Positions 18,369-26,989 are shown, numbered from the stretch's first letter. The stretch: 64,000 bases of DNA from Gaiellasilicea sp963802765 (GCA_963802765.1 CAWDJZ010000003.1:124001-188000); one strand, 5' to 3'. A program made the numbers and translations. The notes: generated from the sequence alone by a model not told the origin.

Positions 18369-18446
18369 GGCGCGCTCTCCTTGCTCGAGGGGTTGCCGCC
18401 AGTCAACCAATCCGCCGGTAAAGCCCGGATAAAGGTCGTGAGTACG

Positions 18447-19138
18447 ATGGGTGAACTCATGCGCGTGCTTGTCGTCGAGGACGAGCGGGATCTGGCCGAC
18501 GCGATCGCGGGCGGCCTGCGCAGGGAGGGGTACGCCGTCGATCTCGCCCACGCGGGCGACGAGGCGCTCGTCAAGGCGCGCGTCTACCCCTACGACCTGA
18601 TCTGCCTCGACCTCAACCTTCCCGGCACCGGGGGCCGCGAGGTCTGCCGGACGATCCGCGCCGAGGAGCGGCCGGACGGGGCGCCGCAGCCGCGGATCCT
18701 GATGCTGACCGCGCACGCGCGACCGTCGAGGACCGGATCTCCGGACTCGACGACGGCGCCGACGACTACCTCGTCAAGCCGTTCGAGCTCGGGGAGCTCG
18801 CCGCCCGCGCGCGGGCGCTCCTGCGCCGGCCCGGTGACGCCGGGCCGCCGCCGCTGCGCGTCGGCTCGCTCGAGCTCGACCCCGCCCGCCACGAGGCGAC
18901 CCAGGACGGCAAGCCGCTCGCCCTGACCCCGAAGGAGTTCGCGCTCCTCCGCTACTTCATGTCCCGCCCGGGAGAGGCGCTCTCCGAGTTCGAGCTGCTG
19001 ACGCATGTCTGGGACGAGAACGCGAACCCGCTGACGCGGACGGTGCGCGTGACCGTGATGACGCTGCGCCGCAAGCTCGCCGGCGACCCGATCGAGACGG
19101 TGCACGGCGCCGGCTACCGCCTCCGGGAGGACGCGTGA
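18447..19138 (+). CDS. OmpR/PhoB-family response regulator (one frame break)
   Basis: About 230 residues. The receiver domain begins MRVLVVEDERDLADAIAGGL; the phospho-acceptor Asp is in YDLICLDLNLPGTGG. The frame breaks near 18720, between LMLTAHA and TVEDRISGLDDGADDYLVKP, the latter holding the conserved Lys. A winged-helix output domain follows (LALTPKEFALLRYFMSRPGE, VRVTVMTLRRKLAGDPIETV, HGAGYRLRE). ATG 18459 is an alternative start, closer to the usual MRVL opening. The stop overlaps the GTG of the histidine kinase, so both are made together. Targets are unknown; the divergent Bat-type operon and the fasciclin operon are nearest. Confidence 0.9.
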
Positions 19139-20341
19139 AGGAGTTCATGCGCTCGATCCGGGTTCGGCTGACGCTGCTCTACTCGGGCGTGCTCTTCCTC
19201 GTCGCCGCGCTGCTCGTCGCGGGGCTCTACTTCGGCCTCTCGCTCAGCCTCCGAGACGAGCCGGTCTCGCAGACCGTCGTCGTCGAGGACGTGCCCGTGA
19301 ACGACGGCAGCCGGCTCGAGGAGCGGACGCTCGTCGACGCCCAGGCGTTCGAGCAGCAGGTCAACGAGCGCACGCTGCGCAACCTGCGCAACTTCTCGCT
19401 CGGTGCGCTCGGCGCGCTCTTCGTCGCGAGTCTCGCGGTCGGGTGGGTGATCGCGGGCAGAGTGCTCGCGCCGATCGCGCACATCACCGACGTCGCCCGC
19501 GAGATCCAGGCGCGGGAGCTCTCGCGTCGGATCGAGCTCGGCGGGCCGGACGACGAGCTGAAGCGGCTGGCCGACACCTTCGACGCCATGCTCGCCCGGC
19601 TCGACGTCGCCTTCGCCTCACAGCGTCGCTTCGTCGCCGACGCCTCGCACGAGCTCCGCACGCCGCTCGCGACGATCAAGGCCAACCTCGAGCTCGCGCT
19701 CACCGACGCCGAAGGCGACGCCGAGAGCCGCACGCGGGCGGCCGAGGTGATCAAGCGCGCGATCGACCGGATGGCACGCCTCACCGACGACCTGCTCGCC
19801 CTCGCCCGCCTCGACGCGCCGGCGAACGGCCGCGAGCCGGTCGCGCTCGCCGTGCTGCTCGAGGACGCACGCGAGGAGTTCGCCGCGGCGGCTGCGGCGC
19901 GCGGCGTCGAGCTGGAGGCGGCGGTCGAGCCGGACGTCACGGTGTCGGGTGACCGCGACGTGCTCAAGCGGGCGCTCGCGAACCTTCTCGACAACGCCGT
20001 CCGGGTCGCACCCCGGGGCTCGTCGGTCCGCCTCGCGCACGGCCGGCAGGACGCGTGGACGTGGCTGGCCGTCGCCGACGAGGGGCCCGGGATTGCGCTC
20101 GAGCATCAGCAGTCGATCTTCGACCGCTTCTGGCGGACCGACGACGGCCGCACCCGGCCCGGCGGCGGCAGCGGCCTCGGCCTCGCGATCGTGCGCCAGA
20201 TCGCCGAGGCTCATCGCGGCTCCGTCGAGGTCTTCTCCGAGCCTGGCGCAGGGCGCGACCTTCGTCCTCTGGCTGCCCAGGGACGCCGACTGCGGCGATC
20301 CTCCGCAGGGCGATCCGACCCGCGCCCCGGCGCTGGCCTGA
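19135..20341 (+). CDS. Sensor histidine kinase (break near the C terminus)
   Basis: About 402 residues. Transmembrane 1 is LTLLYSGVLFLVAALLVAGL and transmembrane 2 LGALGALFVASLAVGWVIAG, with a ~100-residue extracytoplasmic loop between them. HAMP follows (VLAPIAHITDVAREIQA), then the phospho-acceptor His in ADASHELRTPLATIKANLEL. The ATPase domain has an N box ANLLDNAVRVAP, G1 ADEGPGIALEH, and GGGSGLGLAIVRQIAEAHRG. At about 20250 the frame changes so that EPGAGATFVLWLP and the end RAPALA follow, giving a stop at 20341; the uncorrected frame gives an Arg-rich tail that does not fit. It pairs with the regulator at 18447. Confidence 0.9.
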
Positions 20342-20409
20342 GACCCGCGAGCTAGAACCGCGGCCGGTGAGGCCGGCGGACGCGACGTCGCCGCGGCGCG
20401 GATCGACGT

Positions 20410-20438
20410 TTGCGCACCTAGTACAGAGTCTGTATAGT
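20410..20438 (+). promoter_or_regulatory. Promoter of the fasciclin operon with a palindrome in the spacer
   Basis: A -35-like TTGCGC (20410-20415) and a -10-like TATAGT (20433-20438) are separated by 17 bases. Within them lies a perfect 13-base palindrome, TACAGA-G-TCTGTA (20422-20434), that overlaps the -10. A bound dimeric regulator would block or remodel the promoter. The next gene starts 40 bases downstream, behind an AGGAGG Shine-Dalgarno. Confidence 0.6.
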
Positions 20439-20477
20439 GTTCGTACATTCTCTGTCCAACAAGCACAGGAGGTAGTC

Positions 20478-21011
20478 ATGCAGCACCGAATCGCCCCGCT
20501 TCTCGCAGCGCTCCTCGCCGTAAGCCTGCTCGCCGGGACGGCCGCGGCGGCGCCGGCCGAGCAGACGGCCGCTACGAAGACGGTCGTCGGCGTCGCAACC
20601 GGGGACAAGCGGTTCACGACGCTCGTCACGCTCGTGAAGCAGGCCGGCCTCGTGAAGACGCTGTCCGCGCAGGGCCCGTACACCGTCTTCGCCCCCACGA
20701 ACGCCGCCTTCGCGAAGCTGAAGCAGAACGCGCCGGCGACCTACGAGGCGGTCGCGACGACTCCGGCGCTCCTGAAGCAGGTGCTCACCTACCACGTGCT
20801 GGCGAAGCGCGTGCCGAGCACGGCCGCGGTCGCCGCAGCGCGGCAGGGGACGTCCGTGAAGACCGTCCAGGGCGAGCGGATCAAGCTCTCGCTCCGGGCC
20901 GGCAAGCTCGTGCTCAACACCACGTCGCGCGTGATCGTCGCCGACGTCAAGGCGTCGAACGGCGTCATCCACGCGATCGACACCGTCCTCGTCCCGCCCA
21001 GCGCCGCCTAA
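20478..21011 (+). CDS. Secreted fasciclin (FAS1) domain protein
   Basis: A 177-residue protein. The signal peptide is MQHRIAPLLAALLAVSLLAG, cut near AAAAP. A single FAS1 domain fills residues ~35-175, with the family signatures YTVFAPTNAAFAKL near residue 75, VLTYHVLAKRV, and the closing NGVIHAIDTVLVPP. FAS1 domains mediate adhesion or bind small ligands in the extracellular space. The start is supported by AGGAGG seven bases upstream. A small secreted protein follows 16 bases later, so the two share the promoter at 20410. Confidence 0.92.
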   Translation: MQHRIAPLLAALLAVSLLAGTAAAAPAEQTAATKTVVGVATGDKRFTTLVTLVKQAGLVKTLSAQGPYTVFAPTNAAFAKLKQNAPATYEAVATTPALLKQVLTYHVLAKRVPSTAAVAAARQGTSVKTVQGERIKLSLRAGKLVLNTTSRVIVADVKASNGVIHAIDTVLVPPSAA

Positions 21012-21027
21012 GAGAAAGGAGACCACG

Positions 21028-21351
21028 ATGCGCAAGCTCGCCCTGACATTCGCGACGGCCGCCGCCGCGGCGGTCGCCCTCGTCCCGACCGCAACGGCCG
21101 CTCCGTCAACGCAAGGTGCGGACGCAGTTCGCGGCGCCCGCTGCATCGCGGCCGGCGTCGGCTTCCTGGTCGAGAACGGCCTGCTCGCCGCCGCGGCGCG
21201 GCAGCAGATCGACTACGACACCATCGACTCCGACTCCGGCGGAAGCGAGGGCCCGATCAACACCGACCTGCCGGCAGGGTCGTACCTGCCGCTCGGCGCC
21301 GTGATCCGGCTCCACTTCACGAACCCGGAGCTCTTCGACTGGTGCAGCTAG
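21028..21351 (+). CDS. Small secreted hypothetical protein
   Basis: A 107-residue protein with signal peptide MRKLALTFATAAAAAVALVP and a start supported by AAAGGAG. The mature form (GARCIAAGVGFLVENGLLAA; acidic IDYDTIDSDSGGSEG; IRLHFTNPELFDWCS) has two cysteines, one near the start and one two residues from the end, which could form a ring-closing disulfide. It is co-transcribed with fasciclin and may be an exported partner. I recognise no family. Confidence 0.7.
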   Translation: MRKLALTFATAAAAAVALVPTATAAPSTQGADAVRGARCIAAGVGFLVENGLLAAAARQQIDYDTIDSDSGGSEGPINTDLPAGSYLPLGAVIRLHFTNPELFDWCS

Positions 21352-21357
21352 CGGGAA

Positions 21358-21390
21358 GAGCCGTCCGCGGCCGCGGGTCGCGGGCGGCTC
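21358..21390. terminator. Bidirectional hairpin terminator
   Basis: A 12-base stem, GAGCCGTCCGCG (21358-21369) with CGCGGGCGGCTC (21379-21390), has one G-T pair and a nine-base loop. It lies between the stop of the small secreted protein (21351) and the end of the opposite-strand gene (21389). No T tract follows. Confidence 0.6.
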
Positions 21391-21778
21391 ACCGCTTCTC
21401 CGTGATGAGCAGCCCGAGAACGGCGCCGAAGACGGCGTGCGCCGCGACCTCCTGGCCGAAGACGCGCGCGTTCCTGAGGAGCGGCGGCCAGGCCCCGCTC
21501 CGGCGGTCCGGATGGAAGCGGTCGACGAGCGCCATCCCGGGCCAGAGGGCGGCGCTCTCGAGCTGGGCCGCCGCGATCCCGGCCGCCGGACCGCGTAGCC
21601 CGAGCCGCGCGAAGGCAACGCCGGCGGCGGCCCCGTTCGCGAGGTGCACAGCCGTTCCCGCGAGGCGCCAGCGCCGCCGCGAGAGCGGGGCGCCGAGCAG
21701 GCGGACATCGCTGTACGGCGTGCCGAAAAGACGCTGCAGCGCGGGCTCGGCGGCGGCCCACGCGGCCGCCGCCGTCAT
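21389..21778 (-). CDS. Small integral membrane protein, unknown
   Basis: A 129-residue protein with several hydrophobic helices: a helix around VHLANGAAAGVAFARLGLRG, a second around PAAGIAAAQLESAALWPGMA, and a last around VAAHAVFGAVLGLLITEKR. Arginine-rich loops (LSRRRWRL; DRFHPDRRSG) suggest inside-positive topology. Embedded polar residues (His, Asn, Glu in the helices) are notable. It stands alone on the minus strand, divergent from the photolyase with a 123-base gap. The family is not recognised. Confidence 0.65.
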   Translation of the reverse strand: MTAAAAWAAAEPALQRLFGTPYSDVRLLGAPLSRRRWRLAGTAVHLANGAAAGVAFARLGLRGPAAGIAAAQLESAALWPGMALVDRFHPDRRSGAWPPLLRNARVFGQEVAAHAVFGAVLGLLITEKR

Positions 21779-21901
21779 CCCCGCGAGCGCGGCGCGGTGG
21801 TCCGGGTGCTGTTCAGTGATCTCCGCTTCCCACTCCTCGCTTGCCGCTGATCTCGGCGAACCAGTTAATGGTTAGAGACTCTGCCTACTCTTAGCCCAAA
21901 G

Positions 21902-23209
21902 ATGGCGAAACATCTGAGCACCGCAATCGTCCTCTTCACCCGCGACCTGCGAGTGCACGACCAGCCGGCGCTGGCCGCGGCGGCCGAGCGGGCGGAGCGC
22001 GTCGTCCCGCTGTTCGTCCTCGACGACGCCGTCCTCGGCACGTTCGGCGCGCCGAACCGCGTCGCCTTCCTGCTCGAATCGCTGCGAGACCTGGACCGCT
22101 CCCTGCGGCAGCGGGGTGCGGCGCTGGTCGTCCGGCGCGGCGACGTCGTCGCGGAGACGGCGAAGGTCGCGGCCGAGTCCACTGCGGACGCGGTCTTCTT
22201 GGGCGAGGACGTGAGCAGCTACGCACAGCGGCGTGAGCGACGGCTGCGCGACGCGCTCGCCCGCGACCGGATCGGCCTCGAGGTCTTCCCCGGCGTGACC
22301 GTCGTTCCCCCCGGCGAACTCGCGCCCGCCGAGGGCGACCACTACCGCGTCTTCACGCCCTACTGGCGCCGCTGGCGGCACGAGCCGCGCCGCGATCTGC
22401 TGCCCGCCCCGGAGCGGCTCTCCCTGCCCGACGGCATCGCGGTTGGAACGCTGCCGTTGCCCGGCGACCTCGTGACGGGCGCGCCTGCGCCCGAGCTGCC
22501 GCCGGGCGGCGAGACGGCCGGTCGCAGGCGGCTCGAGGCGTGGCTCGACGACGGCCTCCAGCGCTACGCCGAGCTCGCGGACGACCTCGCCGCCGACGCG
22601 ACCTCCCGGCTCTCGCCCTACCTCCACTTCGGCTGTGTCTCGCCCGGCGAGGTGGTCGGGCGCGCGCTCGACCGCGAGGGCGCCGAGCCGTTCGTCCGCC
22701 AACTCTGCTGGCGCGACTTCAACCACCAGCTGCTCGCCGCGCGGCCCGAGACCGCGTGGGAGGACCTGCGGCCACGGCCCGTGGGCTGGCGCGACGACGA
22801 GGAGTGCTTCGAGGCGTGGCGCATGGGCCGCACGGGGTATCCCCTCGTCGACGCGGGTATGCGTCAGCTGCTCCGGGAGGGGTTCATGCACAACCGCGCG
22901 CGGCTCGTCACGGGTTCGTTCTTGACCAAGCACCTCGGGATCGACTGGCGCAGGGGCGCCGAGCACTTCTTCGTGCATCTCGTCGACGGCGACGTCGCGA
23001 ACAACACGGGCAACTGGCAATGGGTCGCCGGCACGGGGACGGACTCCCGTCCCAATCGGATGCTGAGCCCGGTCCGGCAGGCGCAGCGCTTCGACCCGAA
23101 CGGCGTCTATGCGCGCCGCTACGTGCCGGAGCTCGGCACGCCCGACTACCCGGAGCCGATCGTCGCGCACGAGGATGCGGTCGCCCGCTTCCGGCAGGCG
23201 GCCGCGTGA
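21902..23209 (+). CDS. phr: Deoxyribodipyrimidine photolyase
   Basis: A 435-residue, full-length DNA photolyase/cryptochrome-family enzyme that uses light and FAD to split UV-induced pyrimidine dimers. The N-terminal antenna domain opens STAIVLFTRDLRVHDQPALA. The FAD domain has LSPYLHFGCVSPGEV, LCWRDFNHQLLAARP, GYPLVDAGMRQLLREGFMHN, the tryptophan-bearing NNTGNWQWVAGTGTDSRPN, and RRYVPELGTP at the end. The reading frame is continuous. GTG 23206 of the next gene overlaps the stop, linking it with an unknown protein and an NAD(P)-binding protein in a probable light- or UV-response group. Confidence 0.95.
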   Translation: MAKHLSTAIVLFTRDLRVHDQPALAAAAERAERVVPLFVLDDAVLGTFGAPNRVAFLLESLRDLDRSLRQRGAALVVRRGDVVAETAKVAAESTADAVFLGEDVSSYAQRRERRLRDALARDRIGLEVFPGVTVVPPGELAPAEGDHYRVFTPYWRRWRHEPRRDLLPAPERLSLPDGIAVGTLPLPGDLVTGAPAPELPPGGETAGRRRLEAWLDDGLQRYAELADDLAADATSRLSPYLHFGCVSPGEVVGRALDREGAEPFVRQLCWRDFNHQLLAARPETAWEDLRPRPVGWRDDEECFEAWRMGRTGYPLVDAGMRQLLREGFMHNRARLVTGSFLTKHLGIDWRRGAEHFFVHLVDGDVANNTGNWQWVAGTGTDSRPNRMLSPVRQAQRFDPNGVYARRYVPELGTPDYPEPIVAHEDAVARFRQAAA

Positions 23210-23721
23210 CCGGCTGGGAGACGACCGAGCGGGTGCTCGAGTCGGGCGGCTTCGAGTCGCGGCAGCGCGTGCTCGTGCCGGAGCCGGTCGTCGAGGTGTC
23301 CGAGGCCGGCGCACGGACGCTCGGCGTCACGTACTGGGTCGCCGTCGACCGCTTCACCCGCGGCGGCGTGCGTGCAAGCTGGAGCGGGGGCGGCGGCACG
23401 CTGAAGCTGCTCGGGGGAGCGACGCTCCTCACGTTCGGGCCGCCGCAGCTCTCGGCCGGGCGCGGTCTCATCTCCTGCCGGCACGAGATCCGCGGCGGCC
23501 TGCTGGCGCTGCGCGCCGGCGGATCGGTCACGCTCGCCCAGCGCACGGAGGAAGAGCAGCACGAGCTGAGCGTCACCGTCGAGGAGTACCTGCCGCGGCT
23601 CGCTGCGCGGACGGGCGCACCGTGGTGGACCGGCGTGCTCTATGCGAAGGGTCAGAGCCCGTTCCACGCCGCGGTCAGCCGCCGCTACTTCGAGCTGCTC
23701 ATGCGGAGCCGCGCGGCGTGA
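23206..23721 (+). CDS. Hypothetical protein coupled to photolyase
   Basis: A 171-residue protein of unknown family from GTG 23206 (GTGA overlap). It is beta-rich: SRQRVLVPEPVVEVSEAGA, TLGVTYWVAVDRFTRGGVRA, GGTLKLLGGATLLTFGPPQL. It has one short cysteine segment (LISCRHEIRGGLLAL) and a C-terminal PWWTGVLYAKGQSPFHAAVS that looks like a ligand-facing loop. There is no signal peptide or membrane span. The tight coupling to photolyase and the NAD(P)-binding gene suggests a role in the same stress response. Confidence 0.68.
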   Translation: MTGWETTERVLESGGFESRQRVLVPEPVVEVSEAGARTLGVTYWVAVDRFTRGGVRASWSGGGGTLKLLGGATLLTFGPPQLSAGRGLISCRHEIRGGLLALRAGGSVTLAQRTEEEQHELSVTVEEYLPRLAARTGAPWWTGVLYAKGQSPFHAAVSRRYFELLMRSRAA

Positions 23722-24578
23722 AGGTGACCGTCTTCGGCGCGACCGGCGTCGTCGGCCGGGCACTCCTGCCCCATCTCGCAGCGCACGAGGTGACGGCCGT
23801 CTCCCGCTCGCAGCGGGACGACGCCGGAACGCGCTGGGTCGTCGCGGATGCGGCGTCCGGCGAGGGCGTCGCCGAGGCGCTCGAGGGAGCGAACGTCGCC
23901 TACTACCTCGTCCACTCGCTCGGCTCGCGCGACTTCGAGCGGCAGGACCGAGTCGCAGCCGAGACGGTCGCACAGGCCGCGGCCGCCGCCGGCGTCGAGC
24001 AGATCGTGTACCTCGGCGGCCTCGGAGCGGACGACCCCGACGCGTCGCCGCACCTGCGCAGCCGCCGCGAGACCGGCGAGCGGCTCGCGTCGGGAGGCGT
24101 GCCGGTGACCACGCTGCGGGCGGCGATGATCGTCGGCAAGGGGAGCGCGGCCTTCGAGACGATCCTCGGCCTGGTCGAGCGGCTGCCGGTGATGCTGACG
24201 CCGAGCTGGGTCTCGACGCCCACGCAGCCGATCGCGCTCGACGACGTGACCCGCTACCTGGCGGGCGTCTGCGGCGACGAGCGAGCCTACGGCGAGGCGT
24301 ACGACGCGGGCGGGCCCGAGGTGATGACCTACCGGCAGATGATCGAGCGGATCGCCCACCTGCTCGGCCGCAAGCCGAGGATCGTCGAGGTGCCGGTGCT
24401 GACGCCGTACCTCTCCTCGCTCTGGCTCGACCTCGTCACGCCGGTCAACGCCTCGGTCGCGCGCCCGCTCGTCGAGGGCCTGCGCAATCCGACGATCGCG
24501 CGGGAGGAGCGCATCCGCAGGCTCCTCTCGCTCGACCTCACGCCGTTCGACGAGGCTGCGCGGCGGGCGATCGGCTGA
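23718..24578 (+). CDS. NAD(P)H-binding, atypical SDR/NDUFA9-like protein
   Basis: A 286-residue Rossmann protein from GTG 23718 (GTGA overlap). The dinucleotide motif is KVTVFGATGVVGRALLPHL at the N terminus. It continues with NVAYYLVHSLGSRDFERQDR and VEQIVYLGGLGADDPDASPH, typical of the atypical SDRs often fused to or paired with SRPBCC domains. The classic YxxxK is absent, as in that subgroup. Its 3' end overlaps by 41 bases the end of an opposite-strand gene that encodes an SRPBCC protein. It is probably a redox or sensor protein; the substrate is unknown. Confidence 0.85.
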   Translation: MKVTVFGATGVVGRALLPHLAAHEVTAVSRSQRDDAGTRWVVADAASGEGVAEALEGANVAYYLVHSLGSRDFERQDRVAAETVAQAAAAAGVEQIVYLGGLGADDPDASPHLRSRRETGERLASGGVPVTTLRAAMIVGKGSAAFETILGLVERLPVMLTPSWVSTPTQPIALDDVTRYLAGVCGDERAYGEAYDAGGPEVMTYRQMIERIAHLLGRKPRIVEVPVLTPYLSSLWLDLVTPVNASVARPLVEGLRNPTIAREERIRRLLSLDLTPFDEAARRAIG

Positions 24579-25023
24579 GCAGTCGCGGCACCTGGGCGGC
24601 GCGGTAGTCGAAGATCCGGTCGAGCCAAGCGCGCACGAGCAGCCGGCGGACAAGCGCGCCGAGCGGACCGAGGAAGAGCCGGTAGCGCACGTGGTCGTAG
24701 ATCTCCGTCCCGCCTGCGACCGGCGTCAGCCGGTGCGCGTGCTCCCAGAGCAGGAAGGGCCCGCGGCGCTGCACGTCGAGGAAGCCGCGCGGCGGCCGCC
24801 ACTCGACGATCTCCGTCCGCCAGCGGATGGGGACGCCGAAGAGACGCAGCCGGTAGCGGAGACGGGCGCCGGGTCCAAGCTCGCGGGGAGCCTCGACGAT
24901 CCGGAAGCGGAGCCACGGCGGCGTGATCCGCTCGAGGTTCGCCGCGTCGGCGAAGAACGCGAACGCCTCCTCGATCGGGACGGCAACGACCTGGGTTCGT
25001 TCGAGCGTGTACTCGCGGCTCAC
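24538..25023 (-). CDS. SRPBCC (START-like) family protein
   Basis: A 161-residue ligand-binding domain protein: SREYTLERTQVVAVPIEEAF and AFFADAANLERITPPWLRFR open the fold. WRTEIVEWRPPRGFLDVQRR and GTEIYDHVRYRLFLGPLGAL form the strands, and a long C-terminal helix (RRLLVRAWLDRIFDYRA) follows, as in the cyclase/dehydrase-like SRPBCC group. GTG 25023 overlaps the stop of the ATP-grasp gene, so it is the last member of the minus-strand group from 27964. It may bind a hydrophobic ligand; the identity is unknown. Confidence 0.85.
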   Translation of the reverse strand: MSREYTLERTQVVAVPIEEAFAFFADAANLERITPPWLRFRIVEAPRELGPGARLRYRLRLFGVPIRWRTEIVEWRPPRGFLDVQRRGPFLLWEHAHRLTPVAGGTEIYDHVRYRLFLGPLGALVRRLLVRAWLDRIFDYRAAQVPRLLSRSPAAQPRRTA

Positions 25024-26255
25024 GCCGCCGCGGCGTCGCGCGCCCACGCCGCGAGCAGGCCGCGGTAGTGGCCGACGAAGTGCTCGTGCTCGTGCTGCGG
25101 GAAGGTCGAGGTCACCGTCTCGACGAGCAGGGCGTCGAAGTCCGGGCCGGTGACCCACTCGTGCAGGGCCTCGTCGAGGTGCCCGAGCGCGGTTGCGCAG
25201 AACTCGTCGTACGCATCGACCTGGAAGTAGGCGTCGGCGAGCTTCCGGTACTCGGCCAGCTTCTCTTCGTACGTGAGGTCGGCACGGTCGCCGATCCCGA
25301 AGTAGTCGTGCGTCGTCTGGTTGATCCGCATCGGCCGGCCGGTGGCGAGGCAGAACGCCGACCAGCGCACGAGCGCCCGAATCGCCCAGGGGAAGTAGTA
25401 GTGCAGGCTCGTCAGCGCGACGTCCGGCGAGGCGTTCGCGTAGTCGATCGGAGAAGCGACGCCGTCCTTCACGATCGTCTCGCAGGAGTTGAACTCCCAG
25501 CGGAAGAACGCGTTGACCAGGCGGCTGATCGTGACGACCTCGTCGCCGGTCTCCGGGCTGAGGAAGTCGTGGTCGACCTGGTAGCGGTCGTGCATCGGCC
25601 GGTCGGGCTCGAAGTGCATCACCATCGTCTCGGCGCCGATCGAGAGGCTGCGGGCGAAGACGTCGAAGTCCTCGACCGCGGCCTGCAGGTGCATCAGCCG
25701 CTCGCCGGAGGCGTCGTAGACGGCGTGCAGCTCCTGGGGATCGCGGACGCGTGTCACGCCGACCCACTGACCGCCGTCGAACGGCTTCATGTAGAGGGGG
25801 AAGCCGACCTGGCCGGCGATCTCCTCGAGGTCGAAGGGGAGGTTGTAACGCTCGGCCGTCGACTGGAAGCGCTCGTTCGCGGGCGGGCTCTTGTGCGGGA
25901 TCAGCCAGGTCTCCGGCACCTTCAACCCGAGTCGCATCATCGCGCAGTACGCCGAGTGCTTCTCCATCGCCTGGAACGTGAACGGGTTGTTGAGCAGGTA
26001 GACGTCGTCCATCAGCGAGATCTTCTTCAGCCACTCGCGCGGCACCGTGTACCACCACCCGAGCCGGTCGACGACGAGCGCGTAGCGCGGCCGGTAGCGG
26101 AGGTCGAACGGCTCGATCGTGACCCGCTCGCAGGTGAGCTCGTGCGTCTCGCCGTCGTGCTCGATCGGCCCCACTCGAGAGAGCAGGTGCTCGAAGGCGC
26201 GGGGCCAATCCTCCTCGGTGCCGAGCAGAAGGCCGATCAAGTGCGTGCGATTCAT
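25020..26255 (-). CDS. ATP-grasp superfamily ligase-like protein
   Basis: A 411-residue protein opening MNRTHLIGLLLGTEEDWPRA. Residues ~90-330 form an ATP-grasp fold: a substrate/pre-ATP part (LLNNPFTFQAMEKHSAYCAM), the nucleotide Lys in GQVGFPLYMKPFDGGQWVGV near residue 155, and metal-site-like acidic and Asn residues in the VNAFFRWEFNSCETIVKDGV and SPIDYANASPDVALTSLHYY region. ATP-grasp enzymes join carboxylates to amines or thiols via acyl-phosphate. ATG 26255 overlaps the stop of the esterase upstream. The pairing with two esterase-like hydrolases suggests a ligation/hydrolysis module for a small metabolite or peptide. Confidence 0.82.
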   Translation of the reverse strand: MNRTHLIGLLLGTEEDWPRAFEHLLSRVGPIEHDGETHELTCERVTIEPFDLRYRPRYALVVDRLGWWYTVPREWLKKISLMDDVYLLNNPFTFQAMEKHSAYCAMMRLGLKVPETWLIPHKSPPANERFQSTAERYNLPFDLEEIAGQVGFPLYMKPFDGGQWVGVTRVRDPQELHAVYDASGERLMHLQAAVEDFDVFARSLSIGAETMVMHFEPDRPMHDRYQVDHDFLSPETGDEVVTISRLVNAFFRWEFNSCETIVKDGVASPIDYANASPDVALTSLHYYFPWAIRALVRWSAFCLATGRPMRINQTTHDYFGIGDRADLTYEEKLAEYRKLADAYFQVDAYDEFCATALGHLDEALHEWVTGPDFDALLVETVTSTFPQHEHEHFVGHYRGLLAAWARDAAAA

Positions 26256-26989
26256 ACGAACCGGGGCAGATGATGCGCGATCTGGGCGCGCCAGGCGGGC
26301 CAGTCGTGCGCGACGTCGTGGCCCCAGACGTCGAGCTCGTGCGCGATCCCCTTCGCGGCGAGCTGGCCGGCGAAGCGTCTGGTGCTCTCGAGCGCGCCGG
26401 TCGAGTCCTCCCAGGCTCCCTGGCCGACGACGAGGAGGAGGTTGACGCGGCGGCGTAGCCACTCGAGGTGCTCGCCGTGCAGATGCGCGACGTAGTCGGC
26501 CGGGTTGTGGAAGTAGGCCGCGTCGCCGCGCTCCCCGCCGGCGACGACGGAGACGTCGTAGACGCCGCTCTGGCAGATCGCGAGCGGGAAGAGATCGGCG
26601 CGACGGAGCGCGAAGTTGGCCGCGTGGTAGGCGCCGAAGCTGACCCCCGTCAGCGCGATCTCGTGCGTGTTCGCGTCCTCCTGCACGAAGGGCACGACCT
26701 GGTTCACGATCCAGTCCTCGTAGCGGCCGTGCGCCTGCGCCCGCTGCTCGAGCGACAGGTCGTCGCGGTACCAGCTGCCCGAGTCGAAGCTGTCGACGGC
26801 GTACACCTTCACGCGCCCCGCCTCGATCAGGTCGCCGATCGCGTCGATCATCCCGCGCTCTTCGTACTGCCACACCGGGCCTTGCTGCGACGGGAACGCG
26901 AGCAGCGGCCGGCCCCAGTGCCCGTAGACGACGACGTTTCCGTTCGCCCCGATCGCGGGCGACCACAGTGACTGCTGGCGGCGGTTCAG
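26252..26989 (-). CDS. Esterase-family alpha/beta hydrolase, probable CTG start
   Basis: A 245-residue hydrolase of the enterochelin-esterase-like family. The nucleophile elbow is ALTGVSFGAYHAANFALRRA (G-V-S-F-G). Other family marks are NGNVVVYGHWGRPLLAFPSQ near the N terminus and ELDVWGHDVAHDWPAWRAQI at the end with the catalytic His. No ATG, GTG or TTG precedes LNRRQQSLWSPAIG in frame. CTG 26989-26987 directly overlaps the previous gene's TGA (CTGA), matching the NTGA overlaps around it, so CTG initiation is the simplest reading. An indel hiding a normal start is the alternative. Confidence 0.8.
   Translation of the reverse strand: MNRRQQSLWSPAIGANGNVVVYGHWGRPLLAFPSQQGPVWQYEERGMIDAIGDLIEAGRVKVYAVDSFDSGSWYRDDLSLEQRAQAHGRYEDWIVNQVVPFVQEDANTHEIALTGVSFGAYHAANFALRRADLFPLAICQSGVYDVSVVAGGERGDAAYFHNPADYVAHLHGEHLEWLRRRVNLLLVVGQGAWEDSTGALESTRRFAGQLAAKGIAHELDVWGHDVAHDWPAWRAQIAHHLPRFV

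Noticed and set aside
16425..18716. A single 763-residue MoxR-DUF58 fusion
   Set aside because: The junction is out-of-frame gibberish; correcting one indel restores a normal MoxR stop at 17363 and a TTGA-overlapping DUF58 start.
21872..23314. A 480-codon open frame antisense to photolyase
   Set aside because: Composition is typical of a GC shadow; the plus strand encodes a full photolyase.
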